64,000 nucleotides of DNA from Pseudomonas helvetica. GTDB taxonomy: Bacteria; Pseudomonadota; Gammaproteobacteria; Pseudomonadales; Pseudomonadaceae. Shown here in pieces: positions 26,075 to 35,600 of this stretch. How positions within the stretch are numbered: position 1 is the first letter of the stretch; each line of letters starts with the position of its first letter. A program made the position numbers and the translations under genes. The notes beneath the pieces are model-generated. The model was not told where the DNA came from, searched no databases, and worked only from the letters and a program-made list of their open reading frames with translations. The stretch covers positions 3,855,501-3,919,500 of the forward strand of contig NZ_CP150917.1 in assembly GCF_039908645.1 (NCBI RefSeq). The letters run 5' to 3'.

Positions 26075-26386
26075 TCACTCGTCAAACAGAGTCCAGCCAT
26101 GGCAAATGCCGTCAAAGTCTTTTGCCGTAAAAAATAATACAAGTTCTTCTGGGTCAAATTTTTTGTACAGCCAGTGTCCAGAAACAGGGCCTCTCGTTAT
26201 CACGTATTCCAAGCGGTACTTTTGAACAGCTACAGAACTGAAGGAGGCTGAATTCAACTGTAATCTGTCACCTTGGTTGAGCGCCCATAGTTTTCCAACA
26301 AGGCAATCATCAAGTACCACCTCTTCAGCTGTCTCCATCAGATGCCGTGTATGAAGTTTTTTTTGAAGCCTAACGCTTCTGGCCAT
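26075..26386 (-). CDS. hypothetical protein
   Basis: A 103-residue soluble protein with no family I recognise. AGGTAGG lies upstream of the ATG. The sequence is well ordered (MARSVRLQKKLHTRHLM, VLDDCLVGKLWALNQGDRLQL, ELVLFFTAKDFDG), so it is probably real. It is less GC-rich than its neighbours. It lies between the palindromic element and a LysR gene. Confidence 0.55.
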   Translation of the reverse strand: MARSVRLQKKLHTRHLMETAEEVVLDDCLVGKLWALNQGDRLQLNSASFSSVAVQKYRLEYVITRGPVSGHWLYKKFDPEELVLFFTAKDFDGICHGWTLFDE

Positions 26387-26483
26387 AGATCAACCTACCT
26401 ATAAACAGTCCGAGCATCGGCATAGTAATACTGGAACGCGGAGGTGACCGCTTTGAGTCGAAAACGCCCCTTCATAAAGACGC

Positions 26484-27338
26484 TCAAGCCCTGCGCGTAG
26501 AGCAATACTCCACAATGAGCTGAGTGACCGCTGCCGCAATCGCCTGATCCGCTTCAGGAGAGGTGAACAACCGAAATTGCACATCCGGTAAATCCGGTAA
26601 CCCTTGTTCGGCCCCAAGAGCCACCAGTCCTTGCCCCAACTGGCTGAGAGGCATGGGCGCGACCGCGAAGCCTGCAAGCGCCGCCGCCCGCAACCCGGCA
26701 GCGCTGCTGCATAACATCGCCGTGCGTTGGGCGATCCCCGCCTGGGCCAGCCGTGTCAGCGCTGTCTCTCGATAAGGGCACGGCTCGGGGAACAGGGCCA
26801 ACGGCAATGGCGTCGGTAACCGGGTGACGGGTTGCGCCGACCAGGCCCACACCAGCGGTTCTTGCCACAGCAGTAGCCCCGCTTCGCTGGTTTCGCATAG
26901 AGAACCGATGACCAGTTCCAGATGGCCTTGCTTCATCAGGTTCAGCAACGTGCCAGGAATGCCCACCTGCACGTCGATTTCCAGGCCCGGGTACTGCGCC
27001 GCGAAATCCTGAAAAGTGCGCAATAACCGCGATTCGACAAAATCCTCGGACACCCCGATCCGCAGCCGTCCGTGAAACGGCGTGCGCGTCAGTTCTGCCC
27101 AGGCATCACGGTTCAGCACAAGGATCGTGCGCGCATAAGAGACCAGGCGTTCGCCATCGGGAGTCAATTGCTGGGAGCGGGTGGTGCGCGTCAACAGCGG
27201 TTTACCAATCTGCTCTTCCAATCGCCGCATGTGGCCACTGACCGCAGACTGAGTGAGGTGCAGCTTCTGGGCGGCACGGCTGAAGCCTTGTTCATCGACG
27301 ACAGTGACAAATGTCTTGAGCAGCAGTGTATCGAACAT
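26484..27338 (-). CDS. LysR family transcriptional regulator
   Basis: A 284-residue regulator. Its N-terminal helix-turn-helix (LKTFVTVVDEQGFSRAAQKL, HLTQSAVSGHMRRLE) and TRTTRSQQLTPDGE linker are typical. The start is set at MFDTLLLK, as in homologues, rather than six codons upstream. It is divergent from the azoreductase gene at 27443, the usual arrangement for a redox-responsive regulator and its target. Confidence 0.92.
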   Translation of the reverse strand: MFDTLLLKTFVTVVDEQGFSRAAQKLHLTQSAVSGHMRRLEEQIGKPLLTRTTRSQQLTPDGERLVSYARTILVLNRDAWAELTRTPFHGRLRIGVSEDFVESRLLRTFQDFAAQYPGLEIDVQVGIPGTLLNLMKQGHLELVIGSLCETSEAGLLLWQEPLVWAWSAQPVTRLPTPLPLALFPEPCPYRETALTRLAQAGIAQRTAMLCSSAAGLRAAALAGFAVAPMPLSQLGQGLVALGAEQGLPDLPDVQFRLFTSPEADQAIAAAVTQLIVEYCSTRRA

Positions 27339-27442
27339 AGTTTTATTCGTGATCAATGGTGTTGGTATTTACGATTTATATTTCAAATCCAACTATGTTG
27401 CAATGCGCCCACTGCCCTACCCCCCACCACTCGAGGCGAACC

Positions 27443-28084
27443 ATGACGACTCTTCTGCACATTGAATGTTCTCCGCGCAAGCAGCGCTCGGCCTCCCTTG
27501 AAGTCGCCCGCAGCTTCATTGCGCGTTACCAAGAACACGCCCCAGACACCGAAATCATCACGCTCGACCTTTGGAACATGGCGTTACCGGAATTCGATGA
27601 TCTGGCCATGGAGGCCAAATACGCCGGGCTCAATGGCACCCCTTTGACCCCGGCACAACAAGACGCCTGGAACACGTTGAAAGCGTTGGCAAGTCACCTG
27701 CACCGCTCGGATGTGCTGGTGATGTCTGTACCGCTGTGGAACTTCAGCATTCCGTACAAGCTCAAGCACTTCATCGACCTGGTGTCGCAGAAAGACATCC
27801 TGTTCAGCGTTGACGCGGAGCGCGGCCTGGAAGGCATGTTGCTCAACAAAACCGCTGTGGTGATGTACGCCCGAGGCCTGGATTTTTCGGCGCAGTCGAG
27901 CACGCCGGCAACGCGCTTCGACTTTCAGAAGCCCTATGTTGAAGCCTGGCTGAAGTTTGTCGGCGTGACGGATGTGCATTCAGTGATTGTGGAGAAAACC
28001 ATCCTGGGCGAAGACGTTGATCGCAGCGCGCGTGAGGCCGCGACTCAGCAGGCCAGGAGATTGGCAGACAGTATCTGTTGCTGA
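27443..28084 (+). CDS. azoR: FMN-dependent NADH:quinone oxidoreductase/azoreductase
   Basis: A 213-residue flavodoxin-fold enzyme. It starts MTTLLHIECSPRKQRSASL, the FMN-phosphate loop of AzoR, and carries PLWNFSIPYKLKHFIDL and a YARG segment around the active site. It reduces quinones and azo dyes by two-electron transfer from NADH. The start is chosen at the conserved N-terminus; the frame is open upstream. It is divergent from a LysR gene that probably regulates it. Confidence 0.9.
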   Translation: MTTLLHIECSPRKQRSASLEVARSFIARYQEHAPDTEIITLDLWNMALPEFDDLAMEAKYAGLNGTPLTPAQQDAWNTLKALASHLHRSDVLVMSVPLWNFSIPYKLKHFIDLVSQKDILFSVDAERGLEGMLLNKTAVVMYARGLDFSAQSSTPATRFDFQKPYVEAWLKFVGVTDVHSVIVEKTILGEDVDRSAREAATQQARRLADSICC

Positions 28085-28115
28085 CGTTTCAGGGGCTCGG
28101 TTGGTGTGGGCTGTC

Positions 28116-29702
28116 TCACGCGACAGCTCGCGCTTTCGCGTATCGCACCAGGCCGATCTTGATGCCGATCAGTATGGGCGCGGCGACGACAAACAGCAGG
28201 GCCACGGCGTAGAACGCGGTGTCGAAGGCAATCACCGTGGCCTGACCTGACACGACCTTGCCCAAGAGGCTCGTCGCTGCCCTGCCAGCGGCCACTTGAT
28301 CCATCCCCTTTCCCGCCAACATCGCCGTGGTGGCCGTCAGTCGTTCGATGAGCGCGTTTCCCCCCGGGGTGACGTTGGCGCCGAGAGCCGCGACATTGAT
28401 GACGATGTGATGGTCAATCAGGGTCTGGATCCCGGCGACGCCCATTAAGCCACCCAATTGACGCCCGGTATTGAACAGCCCGATGCCGAAAGCGAGGTTG
28501 CGGCTGTTGAGGTCGCTGAAGGCGATCAGCGTAATTGACAGAAACAGGAAGCCAAGGCCCAGGCCCCGCAACAGGATAGCCGCCATCATGTCACCGGCGC
28601 CGCTGTCGCTGGTGGAGCCGGACAGCATCCACATCGCCCCCATGATCAGCAGGATGCCGAAGGGCACTGTCGCAACCGGTGGAACGCGGCGCACTTTGAT
28701 AAAAAAGGCAGCGATGAGCAGCGAGCCGACAAACAAACCGCCACTGGGCAGCAGGAGCAAGCCGGCGTCGGTCGGGGTGAACGCCAGCACCGACAGGGCG
28801 AATGCCGGAATCAGAAATGCGCTGCCGAACAAGGCGGCGCCAGCGACAAAGCTGACGATAAAGGCAAAGGTAAAATCACTCGATTTGAACACCGTGAAAT
28901 CGAATACCCCCAGGCCTTTGGCCAACGCTTGTTGGCCGAAAAATGCCAGCAGCGCGGCGGTGCCGATCATTGTCAGCATCAGGATCCGAGGTTCCTCGAA
29001 CCAGTCCCATCGACTGCCTTGGCTGAGCACGTAGGTGAAACAGAACAAGGTGGCCGAGATCAGGGAGAAGCCGAGCCAGTCGAAGGGGCGCTGCCGGACT
29101 TGGGCAGGCGATGGGCCGTCTGCAATGAGCAAAAGACCCGTCGCCGCCAGGGCCAGCGGTACCACGCTGAAGAAAATCCAGGTCCAGGACTGACTGTCGA
29201 TCAACCACCCTTGAAGGGCCGGGGCAATAGTCGCGGGCGCAACCACCGAGCCCATGGCAAACAGGGCTTGAAGTATCGGCTGAAAGGCTCGCGGCCAGGC
29301 ACGAAAAATCATCGCCTGGCCCGCCACCAGCAGGGTGCCACCGGCGAAGCCTTGAATGATCCGAAGCGCGATCAGCAGGTCCAGTCGAGCGATGATGGCG
29401 GCCATGCAGCACGCCAGGCCCATGGCCAGGGTTGAGCCGATGATCAGGTTACGCGCAGAAAAACGCTGCATCAGCCATGCGGCCATGATGAACCCGATCA
29501 GCTTGAGCGTGGTGTAGCCGACATCCAGCCAGGCGATTTCATCAGGTGTTGCATAGGTGTCGCCGATGATATCGCCGCGCCCGATTGATAGAACGGTGCC
29601 GGCGATCGCTTCCGTCAGTGTGGCCAGCACGACGCCCACGATGAGCAGGACGCCAGTCGTAGCCTTGGCGCCGCTCGGCGTTGCGCTGGCAAAGGTGTTC
29701 AT
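28116..29702 (-). CDS. MFS transporter, DHA2/EmrB-like efflux subunit
   Basis: A 528-residue, 14-helix exporter. Its N-terminal segments (VVLATLTEAIAGTVLSIGRG, DEIAWLDVGYTTLKLIGFI) and GFAGGTLLVAGQAMIF fit the EmrB-like group. Its start overlaps the end of the HlyD-family gene by 4 bases, so the two are translationally coupled as a two-part pump. No TolC-like outer-membrane gene is adjacent, so a chromosomal one elsewhere must be used. Confidence 0.9.
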   Translation of the reverse strand: MNTFASATPSGAKATTGVLLIVGVVLATLTEAIAGTVLSIGRGDIIGDTYATPDEIAWLDVGYTTLKLIGFIMAAWLMQRFSARNLIIGSTLAMGLACCMAAIIARLDLLIALRIIQGFAGGTLLVAGQAMIFRAWPRAFQPILQALFAMGSVVAPATIAPALQGWLIDSQSWTWIFFSVVPLALAATGLLLIADGPSPAQVRQRPFDWLGFSLISATLFCFTYVLSQGSRWDWFEEPRILMLTMIGTAALLAFFGQQALAKGLGVFDFTVFKSSDFTFAFIVSFVAGAALFGSAFLIPAFALSVLAFTPTDAGLLLLPSGGLFVGSLLIAAFFIKVRRVPPVATVPFGILLIMGAMWMLSGSTSDSGAGDMMAAILLRGLGLGFLFLSITLIAFSDLNSRNLAFGIGLFNTGRQLGGLMGVAGIQTLIDHHIVINVAALGANVTPGGNALIERLTATTAMLAGKGMDQVAAGRAATSLLGKVVSGQATVIAFDTAFYAVALLFVVAAPILIGIKIGLVRYAKARAVA

Positions 29703-30796
29703 GAGCCGCCCCCTTGCGTCACCTCCACCCGCGCGGACAGACCTGGCACGATGCGCCCCGGCAGCGGATTGTCGGCCAGCCGGATCTTGACCGGAACCCG
29801 CTGCACGACACGGACAAAGTTTCCGGTTGCGTTGTCAGGCGGCAGCAAGCTGAACGCCGCCCCACTCCCCGGCGCAAAGCTGTCGACCACGCCTTCAAGT
29901 GCTGTGTTGGGGTAACCATCGACCGTGATGCGCACGCGCTGTCCGGGACGGATATGTTCGAGCTGGGTTTCCTTGAAATTGGCCACGACCCACACATCAT
30001 TGACCAGCACGATATCGAGCAGGGAAACGCCCGGCGTCACGAGCCGGCCGACACGAACCTGGCGGTTACCGACGACGCCATCCACTGGCGCGCGTACCAC
30101 GGTGTAGTCAAGATCGATCTGGGCGAGATCGCGCGCAGCCTGTGCTTGCGACACGGCCGCCACGGCAGCCTCTCGCTCGGCCACATAGACGGCAATGTGT
30201 TGCTGTTGCGCCTCCACCGTTGCCGAAGCGGCCGATACCGACGCCTCGGCTCTGGAACGCGCCGTGCCGGTTTCATCGAACAAGGCCTGGCTCACCGCGT
30301 TGCTGGCGATCAGTTTGCGACTGCGATCGTGGGTCTTGGCTGCCAGATCCATGTCGGCGCTGGCTGAACGTCTTTGAGCTTCGGCCTGCCGAATCAACGC
30401 GCGCTGAAGCTGGGTCTGCGCATCGACATGGGTCAGGCGAGCCTTTGCCGCGCTGACATTAGCCTCTGCTTGCGCAAGCTTTGCGCGAAAGTCCCGGTCA
30501 TCGATACGAAACAGGACGTCACCCGCCCGGACGGTCTGGTTGTCCACGACCTCTACCGCAGTGACATAGCCGGCCACCTTTGCAGCGAGTGAGGTCACGT
30601 CACCGCGAACATAGGCGTTATCGGTCGAGGTTGTGCCGCTCGAAACAGCCATGGTCCCCCAGGCAGCCACGACCACCACCGCGCCGACGCACAGCAGTAT
30701 GCCGATTGTCTTGCGCGTGCTTCGCCGCGCCACTACGACGGGGGACCCGGCGATTGCCCCGGTGGCAATGGCGGCCGTGTCCTGGAGCGAGTTCAT
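29699..30796 (-). CDS. HlyD/EmrA family periplasmic adaptor
   Basis: A 365-residue membrane-fusion protein. One N-terminal transmembrane helix (IGILLCVGAVVVVAAWGTMA) is followed by a beta-barrel/lipoyl half (VAGYVTAVEVVDNQTVRAG), a long alpha-helical hairpin (about 110-215, Ala/Gln-rich coiled coil) and the returning lipoyl half with DYTVVRAPVDGVVGNRQVR. It links the EmrB-like pump to an outer-membrane channel. It overlaps the pump gene and follows the cupin gene. Confidence 0.92.
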   Translation of the reverse strand: MNSLQDTAAIATGAIAGSPVVVARRSTRKTIGILLCVGAVVVVAAWGTMAVSSGTTSTDNAYVRGDVTSLAAKVAGYVTAVEVVDNQTVRAGDVLFRIDDRDFRAKLAQAEANVSAAKARLTHVDAQTQLQRALIRQAEAQRRSASADMDLAAKTHDRSRKLIASNAVSQALFDETGTARSRAEASVSAASATVEAQQQHIAVYVAEREAAVAAVSQAQAARDLAQIDLDYTVVRAPVDGVVGNRQVRVGRLVTPGVSLLDIVLVNDVWVVANFKETQLEHIRPGQRVRITVDGYPNTALEGVVDSFAPGSGAAFSLLPPDNATGNFVRVVQRVPVKIRLADNPLPGRIVPGLSARVEVTQGGGS

Positions 30797-30892
30797 TTTT
30801 TCATTTCCTGTTCAATGCCATGCACTACAGCAGCCCAGGGCGACAGTGGCCTGCCGCCCGGCTGTCGAGCATTTATGAGCGCGTTGATCGGC

Positions 30893-31306
30893 TCACTTTT
30901 TGATAGGTGTAACGAGTGTCTTTTCGTCGCTGTCGAGGACGAACACGGCCAACAGGCGTGCAGGTTCGGTGTTGCTGGCGTTGGCGCTGACTTCGTGCAC
31001 GGAACCCGGTTCCTCTACGAAGTTTTCGCCGACGTGGTAGATCTTTTCCGGCTGGCCTTTGACTTTGATACGAAACGCGCCCTCCAGGACCGTTGCATAG
31101 ATGAAGGCCGTTTTCGGATGGGTGTGGGACGGCGACGCGGCGCCCGGCCCATACTCGACGACCACACCCTTCATGCTCTTGCCAGGGATGTTGGGAATGG
31201 GACGGTCAAACACGACTGTCACCTTGGCATCAGGCGGCTCAGCGGCCGACGCTGCGCTGATCGACAGTGCTGCGAAAGCAGCGGCTAAGAGAAATCGGGC
31301 AACCAT
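30893..31306 (-). CDS. exported cupin domain protein
   Basis: A 137-residue protein with a clear signal peptide (MVARFLLAAAFAALSISAAS, cleavage near ASAAE). A single cupin barrel follows. The metal-binding motif is visible as SPSHTHPKTAFIYATVLEG (His-His-...-Glu) with the second His in EPGSVHEVSA. It is therefore a periplasmic cupin with a possible metal-dependent role. It lies between the NmrA-type SDR and the EmrAB-like genes on the same strand and is probably co-transcribed. Confidence 0.88.
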   Translation of the reverse strand: MVARFLLAAAFAALSISAASAAEPPDAKVTVVFDRPIPNIPGKSMKGVVVEYGPGAASPSHTHPKTAFIYATVLEGAFRIKVKGQPEKIYHVGENFVEEPGSVHEVSANASNTEPARLLAVFVLDSDEKTLVTPIKK

Positions 31307-31388
31307 GGCAATACTCCTTCGTGTGCAGGGGTTATGACGGCGCGCCCCACTACCGGGGCGGCGCCTTCGTGAGTTGTCCCTGGAGACC

Positions 31389-32150
31389 TCAGCGGCCCGC
31401 TTCGGCCGTTGACTGGCTGAGCCAGTCTTCGAAACGGATCGCGCCCAGGAGCGGGTTCTTGCCGGGGGTCAGCGATCGATCGTCAAGCACGGCGCCGTAG
31501 TAGCGTGCGTGTACGTCCGGTACGACCTGGCGAGTATCCTGAGTGGCCCGCAGAAAACGCCTGATCAACTCGTCGAGCGGCATAGCCTCGGGCCCCGCGA
31601 CTTCGACCGTGCCATTGACCGGCGATGCAAGCACGACGTCGGTAAGTGCCGCCACCACGTCATCGGACGCCATCGGCTGGATCAGCGCCGGCGAAACGCA
31701 AAGTTCTTCGCCGACGGTAAACGAATGGGCAATGCCGCCGACAAATTCGAAGAATTGCGTGGCACGCAAAATAGAGTAAGGAATGCCGGATGCCTTGATG
31801 AGGTTTTCCTGCGCGACCTTGGCCCGGAAATAGCCGTTCTCGGGAAGCCGTTCGCTCCCGACAATCGACAGCGCAACGTGATGGCGAACCCCGGCAGCCG
31901 CTTCCGCGGCCAGCAGGTTACGGCTCGACGTTTCGAAAAACTCGAGGACGGCCTGGTCCTCCCACGACGGCGCGTTCGCCACGTCGACGACGATGTCGGC
32001 ACCATCCATCGCTTGGGCCAGGCCGTCGCGAGTGATGCTGTTTACGCCCGTGCTGGGGCTGGCAGCGAGCACGTCATGGCCGCGCTCGCGGAGGTTCTTC
32101 ACAAGTTTCGATCCGATGAGGCCGGTGCCTCCGATGACGACGATCTTCAT
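31389..32150 (-). CDS. NmrA/atypical SDR family NAD(P)-binding protein
   Basis: A 253-residue protein starting with the dinucleotide-binding MKIVVIGGTGLIGSKLVKNL. It has the pattern of atypical SDRs that bind NAD(P) and act as reductases or redox sensors. The ATG is taken at this Rossmann start, not the upstream in-frame ATG. It is the first gene of the minus-strand operon SDR - cupin - EmrA-like - EmrB-like, divergent from the CadC-like regulator at 32379. Confidence 0.9.
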   Translation of the reverse strand: MKIVVIGGTGLIGSKLVKNLRERGHDVLAASPSTGVNSITRDGLAQAMDGADIVVDVANAPSWEDQAVLEFFETSSRNLLAAEAAAGVRHHVALSIVGSERLPENGYFRAKVAQENLIKASGIPYSILRATQFFEFVGGIAHSFTVGEELCVSPALIQPMASDDVVAALTDVVLASPVNGTVEVAGPEAMPLDELIRRFLRATQDTRQVVPDVHARYYGAVLDDRSLTPGKNPLLGAIRFEDWLSQSTAEAGR

Positions 32151-32378
32151 GGGCTTTCTCCACGTATCGACTGCAACCATTGCGTCGGTGTAAGGGGAGA
32201 TTGCCTGCGCGCGTGAACTTAGTCCTTGTGCCTGCTATGGGTTTCCCTCCACGAATGCTTGGTTTTACGTCCAAAGACGCCGCTGTCCGCCGCCGTCTCT
32301 GCCACGGACGGTGCGGCGGTTTTAGCGCTGCCGTATCATCAAATCAAATACTAATCGCCAGTCGCCCGGGACACGGAG

Positions 32379-34007
32379 TTGAGGGCGCTTCGCCAGGGGA
32401 ACCGCACTTTGCCATTCGTATTTGAAGACTACGTGCTCGATGAGGAGCGCCGGGAACTCACCTTGCGCGGGCAAACCGTGGCCGTCGGACCGCAGGTTTT
32501 CGATCTATTGCTGCTGTTCGTCAACAACCCTGATCGTGTCGTCAGCAAAGACGACCTGCTCAAGGCGGTGTGGAGTGGCCGGATCGTCTCGGAATCGACG
32601 ATCACCAGTCACATCAATGCGGTGCGCAAGGCCATTGGCGATACGGGGGAGGAGCAGCGCCTGGTGCGCACCGTCGCCCGCAAGGGCTACCGCTTTGTCG
32701 GCCAGATCAAGGTCGGCGGAATCGGCGAAGCGCAACAGCCTGACCAGCCTGTCATCGACGAACGCGCGCATACAGACCCGAAGGAAACGCCCTCCTCCTC
32801 GCTCGTCCTCCCGGACAAACCTTCGATTACCGTCTTGCCCTTCCAGAACTTGAGCGGCGATCCGGAGCAGGAATATTTCGCTGACGGCATCGTCGAAGAC
32901 ATCATCGCTGCCCTGTCGCGTATCCGCTGGCTGTTCGTCATCGCGCGCAATTCGAGCTTCACCTACAAGGGCCGGACGGTGGACGCCAAGGGCGTCAGCC
33001 AGGAGCTGGGCGTTCGCTACGTGCTGGAAGGCAGCGTGCGCAAGTGCGGGAACAAGGTACGCATCACCGGGCAGCTCATCGACGCGACGAGCGGGACACA
33101 TATCTGGGCGGAGCGCTTCGAAGGCACGCTCAACGACATCTTCGAGCTGCAGGATCAAATCGCCGAAAGCGTCGTCGGAGCCATCGCACCGCAGCTCGAA
33201 CGGGCAGAAATCGAACGTGCCAAACGCAAACCGACGGAAAGCCTGGACGCCTACGACTACTACCTGCGCGGAATGGCAAAACTGCACAACGGCACCCGGG
33301 AAGCCCTCGACCAGGCGCTGCCGTTGTTCTACAAGGCCATCGAGCTCGATCCGGAATTTGCATCGGCCTATGGCATGGCAGCCTGGTGTCACTTCTGGCG
33401 CAAGCTGAATGGCTGGATGACCGATCGTACGCAAGAGATCGCTGAGGGCGTACGGCTTGCGCGGTTGGCGGTGACGCTTGGCCGGGATGATGCAGTCGCG
33501 TTGACGCGAGGCGGACATGCATTAAGCCATCTCACCGGCGATGTTGACGGCGGCATTGCATTGCTCGACAGGGCACGTCTGCTCAACCCCAACCTCGCCC
33601 CCGCCTGGTACCTGGGCGGTATCCTGCGCACGCTGCGCGGTGAAACAGACGCCGCCATCGAGCAACTTACCCATGCCATTCGCTTGAGTCCGCTGGATCC
33701 GGAAATGTTCAGGATGCAGGTCGGAATGGCGCTCGCGCATTTCTTTGCCGGGCGCTTCGATCTCACGACGGACTGGGCGGAAAAGGCGCTGGGCAACCTG
33801 CCCAGGTTCCTCGCCCCGGTGGCCTTGGTGGCGGCCAGTCATGCCCTCAGCGGACGAATGGATAAAGCGCGGCTGGCGATGCAGCGTCTTCGCGATCTGG
33901 ATCCCTCTTTGCGTATCTCCAACCTGAAAGACTGGCTACCCATCCAACGGCACGAGGATTCCACGCGCTTCGCCGATGGACTACGGTTGGCCGGGTTACC
34001 CGAGTGA
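32379..34007 (+). CDS. CadC/ToxR-like winged-helix regulator with TolB-like and TPR domains
   Basis: Up to 542 residues. The OmpR-type winged helix lies at about 12-105 (FEDYVLDEERRELTLRG, VSKDDLLKAVWSGRIVSEST, RKGYRFVG). A domain seen in adenylate-cyclase-like TPR proteins follows at about 148-285 (ITVLPFQNLSGDPEQEYFAD, YVLEGSVRK, GTHIWAERF). TPRs fill about 290-540. No ATG fits; TTG 32379 or TTG 32409 is the start. There is no membrane segment, so signalling is probably cytoplasmic. It is divergent from the SDR-cupin-EmrAB operon, its likely target. Confidence 0.88.
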   Translation: MRALRQGNRTLPFVFEDYVLDEERRELTLRGQTVAVGPQVFDLLLLFVNNPDRVVSKDDLLKAVWSGRIVSESTITSHINAVRKAIGDTGEEQRLVRTVARKGYRFVGQIKVGGIGEAQQPDQPVIDERAHTDPKETPSSSLVLPDKPSITVLPFQNLSGDPEQEYFADGIVEDIIAALSRIRWLFVIARNSSFTYKGRTVDAKGVSQELGVRYVLEGSVRKCGNKVRITGQLIDATSGTHIWAERFEGTLNDIFELQDQIAESVVGAIAPQLERAEIERAKRKPTESLDAYDYYLRGMAKLHNGTREALDQALPLFYKAIELDPEFASAYGMAAWCHFWRKLNGWMTDRTQEIAEGVRLARLAVTLGRDDAVALTRGGHALSHLTGDVDGGIALLDRARLLNPNLAPAWYLGGILRTLRGETDAAIEQLTHAIRLSPLDPEMFRMQVGMALAHFFAGRFDLTTDWAEKALGNLPRFLAPVALVAASHALSGRMDKARLAMQRLRDLDPSLRISNLKDWLPIQRHEDSTRFADGLRLAGLPE

Positions 34008-34474
34008 TCGTGGAACGGCTCCAATATCCCGGATAGATTATTTGCCGGTACCAACCTTCGTAACGTTTCGCCCGGGAGGTTGCCTGCAAAACCCCCAAGG
34101 GCTGACCTTTCCATCCGCCCAGCCACAAGCGATGCACATGGGCCGAAGGCGCCAAAAATCTCCGGCTGGCGATAGCATTTTTCCATCCTGCCACCCTCCT
34201 CCTTGAACGCAATCGGTCTAAAAAAGCCCGGCCTGCGCTTTAGAGTTTTTGCTATTCTGAAACTGTAGGTGAAGACGCAGACTGATGCGCAAGAGGATAG
34301 CAAGGAAACGTGGGGCGACGTTCCGAAGGGTACACGGTTAGAAAGATCTCCGCGCTGAGATCCAGCCCTTATGCCGTGTGAAGCAGAAGAGCATATTTTT
34401 GTTCCCGTGCAATTCTGTGAGAGGCCTGATAAACCTTGTAAGCCGGGGACCAGCGCCGGCCACCTACTCGATTT
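34008..34474. other. gene-free stretch with hairpins
   Basis: About 470 bases with no supported protein gene. It holds an 18-codon basic frame at 34284-34340 without a ribosome binding site. It also holds a GCCGG/CCGGC hairpin at 34442-34460 just before the terminator at 34477. Together these could be the end of an unannotated plus-strand RNA, but I cannot name it. Confidence 0.35.
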
Positions 34475-35458
34475 TCAAAGCCCGCCTTGTGCGGGCTTTT
34501 TCGTATCTGCTGGTGCAAGAAAGGCCCCCCCTTCAACCGCGCTCGTGTCCAATGCCCGCTCATTGCCGGGTTGCGCACACACCTCCCGAAGGCAGCCGCG
34601 CAACCAGCGATGCGCCAGGTCGGCATCCAGCCGTGGATGCCAGAGCATTGAGACGGTGAACGTCGGCAGGGTCAGTGGAAGCGCAAAGCTGTGCATGCCG
34701 GCGCGCAGGTTTTCGGTGTGCCGCTGCGGAACGCTGGCGATCATGTCGCTGGCCCGGGCGAGCGACACTGCAGTCGAAAAGCCGTCGACGATAGTCACCA
34801 CTTCCCGCGCAAGCTCCAGCGACTTGAGAGCTTCATCGATCGGGCCCTTGTCGAGCCCCCGCCGGGAAACGTAAATATGCTTGCCCGCCGCGTAACGAGC
34901 CGGCGTGATCTCGCCTTGGCTCAGCGGATGCCCCTTGCGCACAACACCAATGAAACGGTCCCTGAACAGTGCCTGCGTACGCACCTCGGGGCCTTCACTT
35001 TTCCCCACCACACCCGTTTCCAGATCGACGCTCCCATCGCGAAGTGACGTGCTGTCTTTATCGGGCTTCTGCACGAACCGCAGCCGTACGCCGGGGGCTT
35101 GCTCGCTGACGCGTGCAATCAACTGCGCGCCGAAACTCTCCACAAAACCTTCACTGGTGCGCAGCGTGAATGTGCGGACCAGCCGTTGGAGGTTGAGTGC
35201 TTCAGCCGGGCGCAGAACCGTCTCGGCATCCTGCACCAACTGACTGACCTGCTCGCGCAGTTCGAGCGCTCTCGGGGTGGGCACAAGTCCGCGGCCGGCC
35301 CTGACCAGCAGCGGATCGCCGGTGGTTTCACGCAGTCGCGCCAGTGCCCGACTCATCGCCGACGGGCTCAGCCGCAAGCGCTTCGCAGCCCGTGCAACGC
35401 TGCCTTCTGCGAGCAGCACATCAAGGGTGACCAGCAAGTTGAGATCGGGTGTCGACAT
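34475..35458 (-). CDS. LysR family transcriptional regulator
   Basis: A 327-residue regulator starting MSTPDLNLLVTLDVLLAEGS, with the helix-turn-helix RAAKRLRLSPSAMSRALARL. The effector domain covers about 90-300 and resembles the NodD/LinR-like clade. The last 20 or so codons are unusual because they read through a plus-strand terminator hairpin (34477-34499), so the native stop may have been lost. It is divergent from the MFS gene at 35601, its likely target. Confidence 0.88.
   Translation of the reverse strand: MSTPDLNLLVTLDVLLAEGSVARAAKRLRLSPSAMSRALARLRETTGDPLLVRAGRGLVPTPRALELREQVSQLVQDAETVLRPAEALNLQRLVRTFTLRTSEGFVESFGAQLIARVSEQAPGVRLRFVQKPDKDSTSLRDGSVDLETGVVGKSEGPEVRTQALFRDRFIGVVRKGHPLSQGEITPARYAAGKHIYVSRRGLDKGPIDEALKSLELAREVVTIVDGFSTAVSLARASDMIASVPQRHTENLRAGMHSFALPLTLPTFTVSMLWHPRLDADLAHRWLRGCLREVCAQPGNERALDTSAVEGGAFLAPADTKKPAQGGL
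34477..34504 (+). terminator. intrinsic terminator, plus strand
   Basis: AAAGCCCGC (34477-34485) pairs with GCGGGCTTT (34491-34499) and is followed by T-rich sequence. It points rightward although no plus-strand gene ends nearby, and it overlaps the last codons of the convergent LysR gene. Confidence 0.7.
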
Positions 35459-35600
35459 GGATCGCCCCTTGGTACGGCGTGAGGGTGATAAGGCGTTAGA
35501 CGCACGAATTAAGTGCAAATGCTGCGCCTTCCGCCATGTTATGCGCCAGCGTAGATTTCTGACAACTCCGTTTCGGACGTCGCCAAACAAAGGGAACATG

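Noticed and set aside
34284..34340. 18-codon basic peptide frame MRKRIARKRGATFRRVHG
   Set aside because: No ribosome binding site and no homologue known to me; kept only as a note in the gene-free stretch.
34420..34470. tRNA-like 3' end (GCCGGGGACCAGCGCCGGCCACC)
   Set aside because: No cloverleaf can be folded and there is no matching acceptor 5' half; it is just a GC hairpin.
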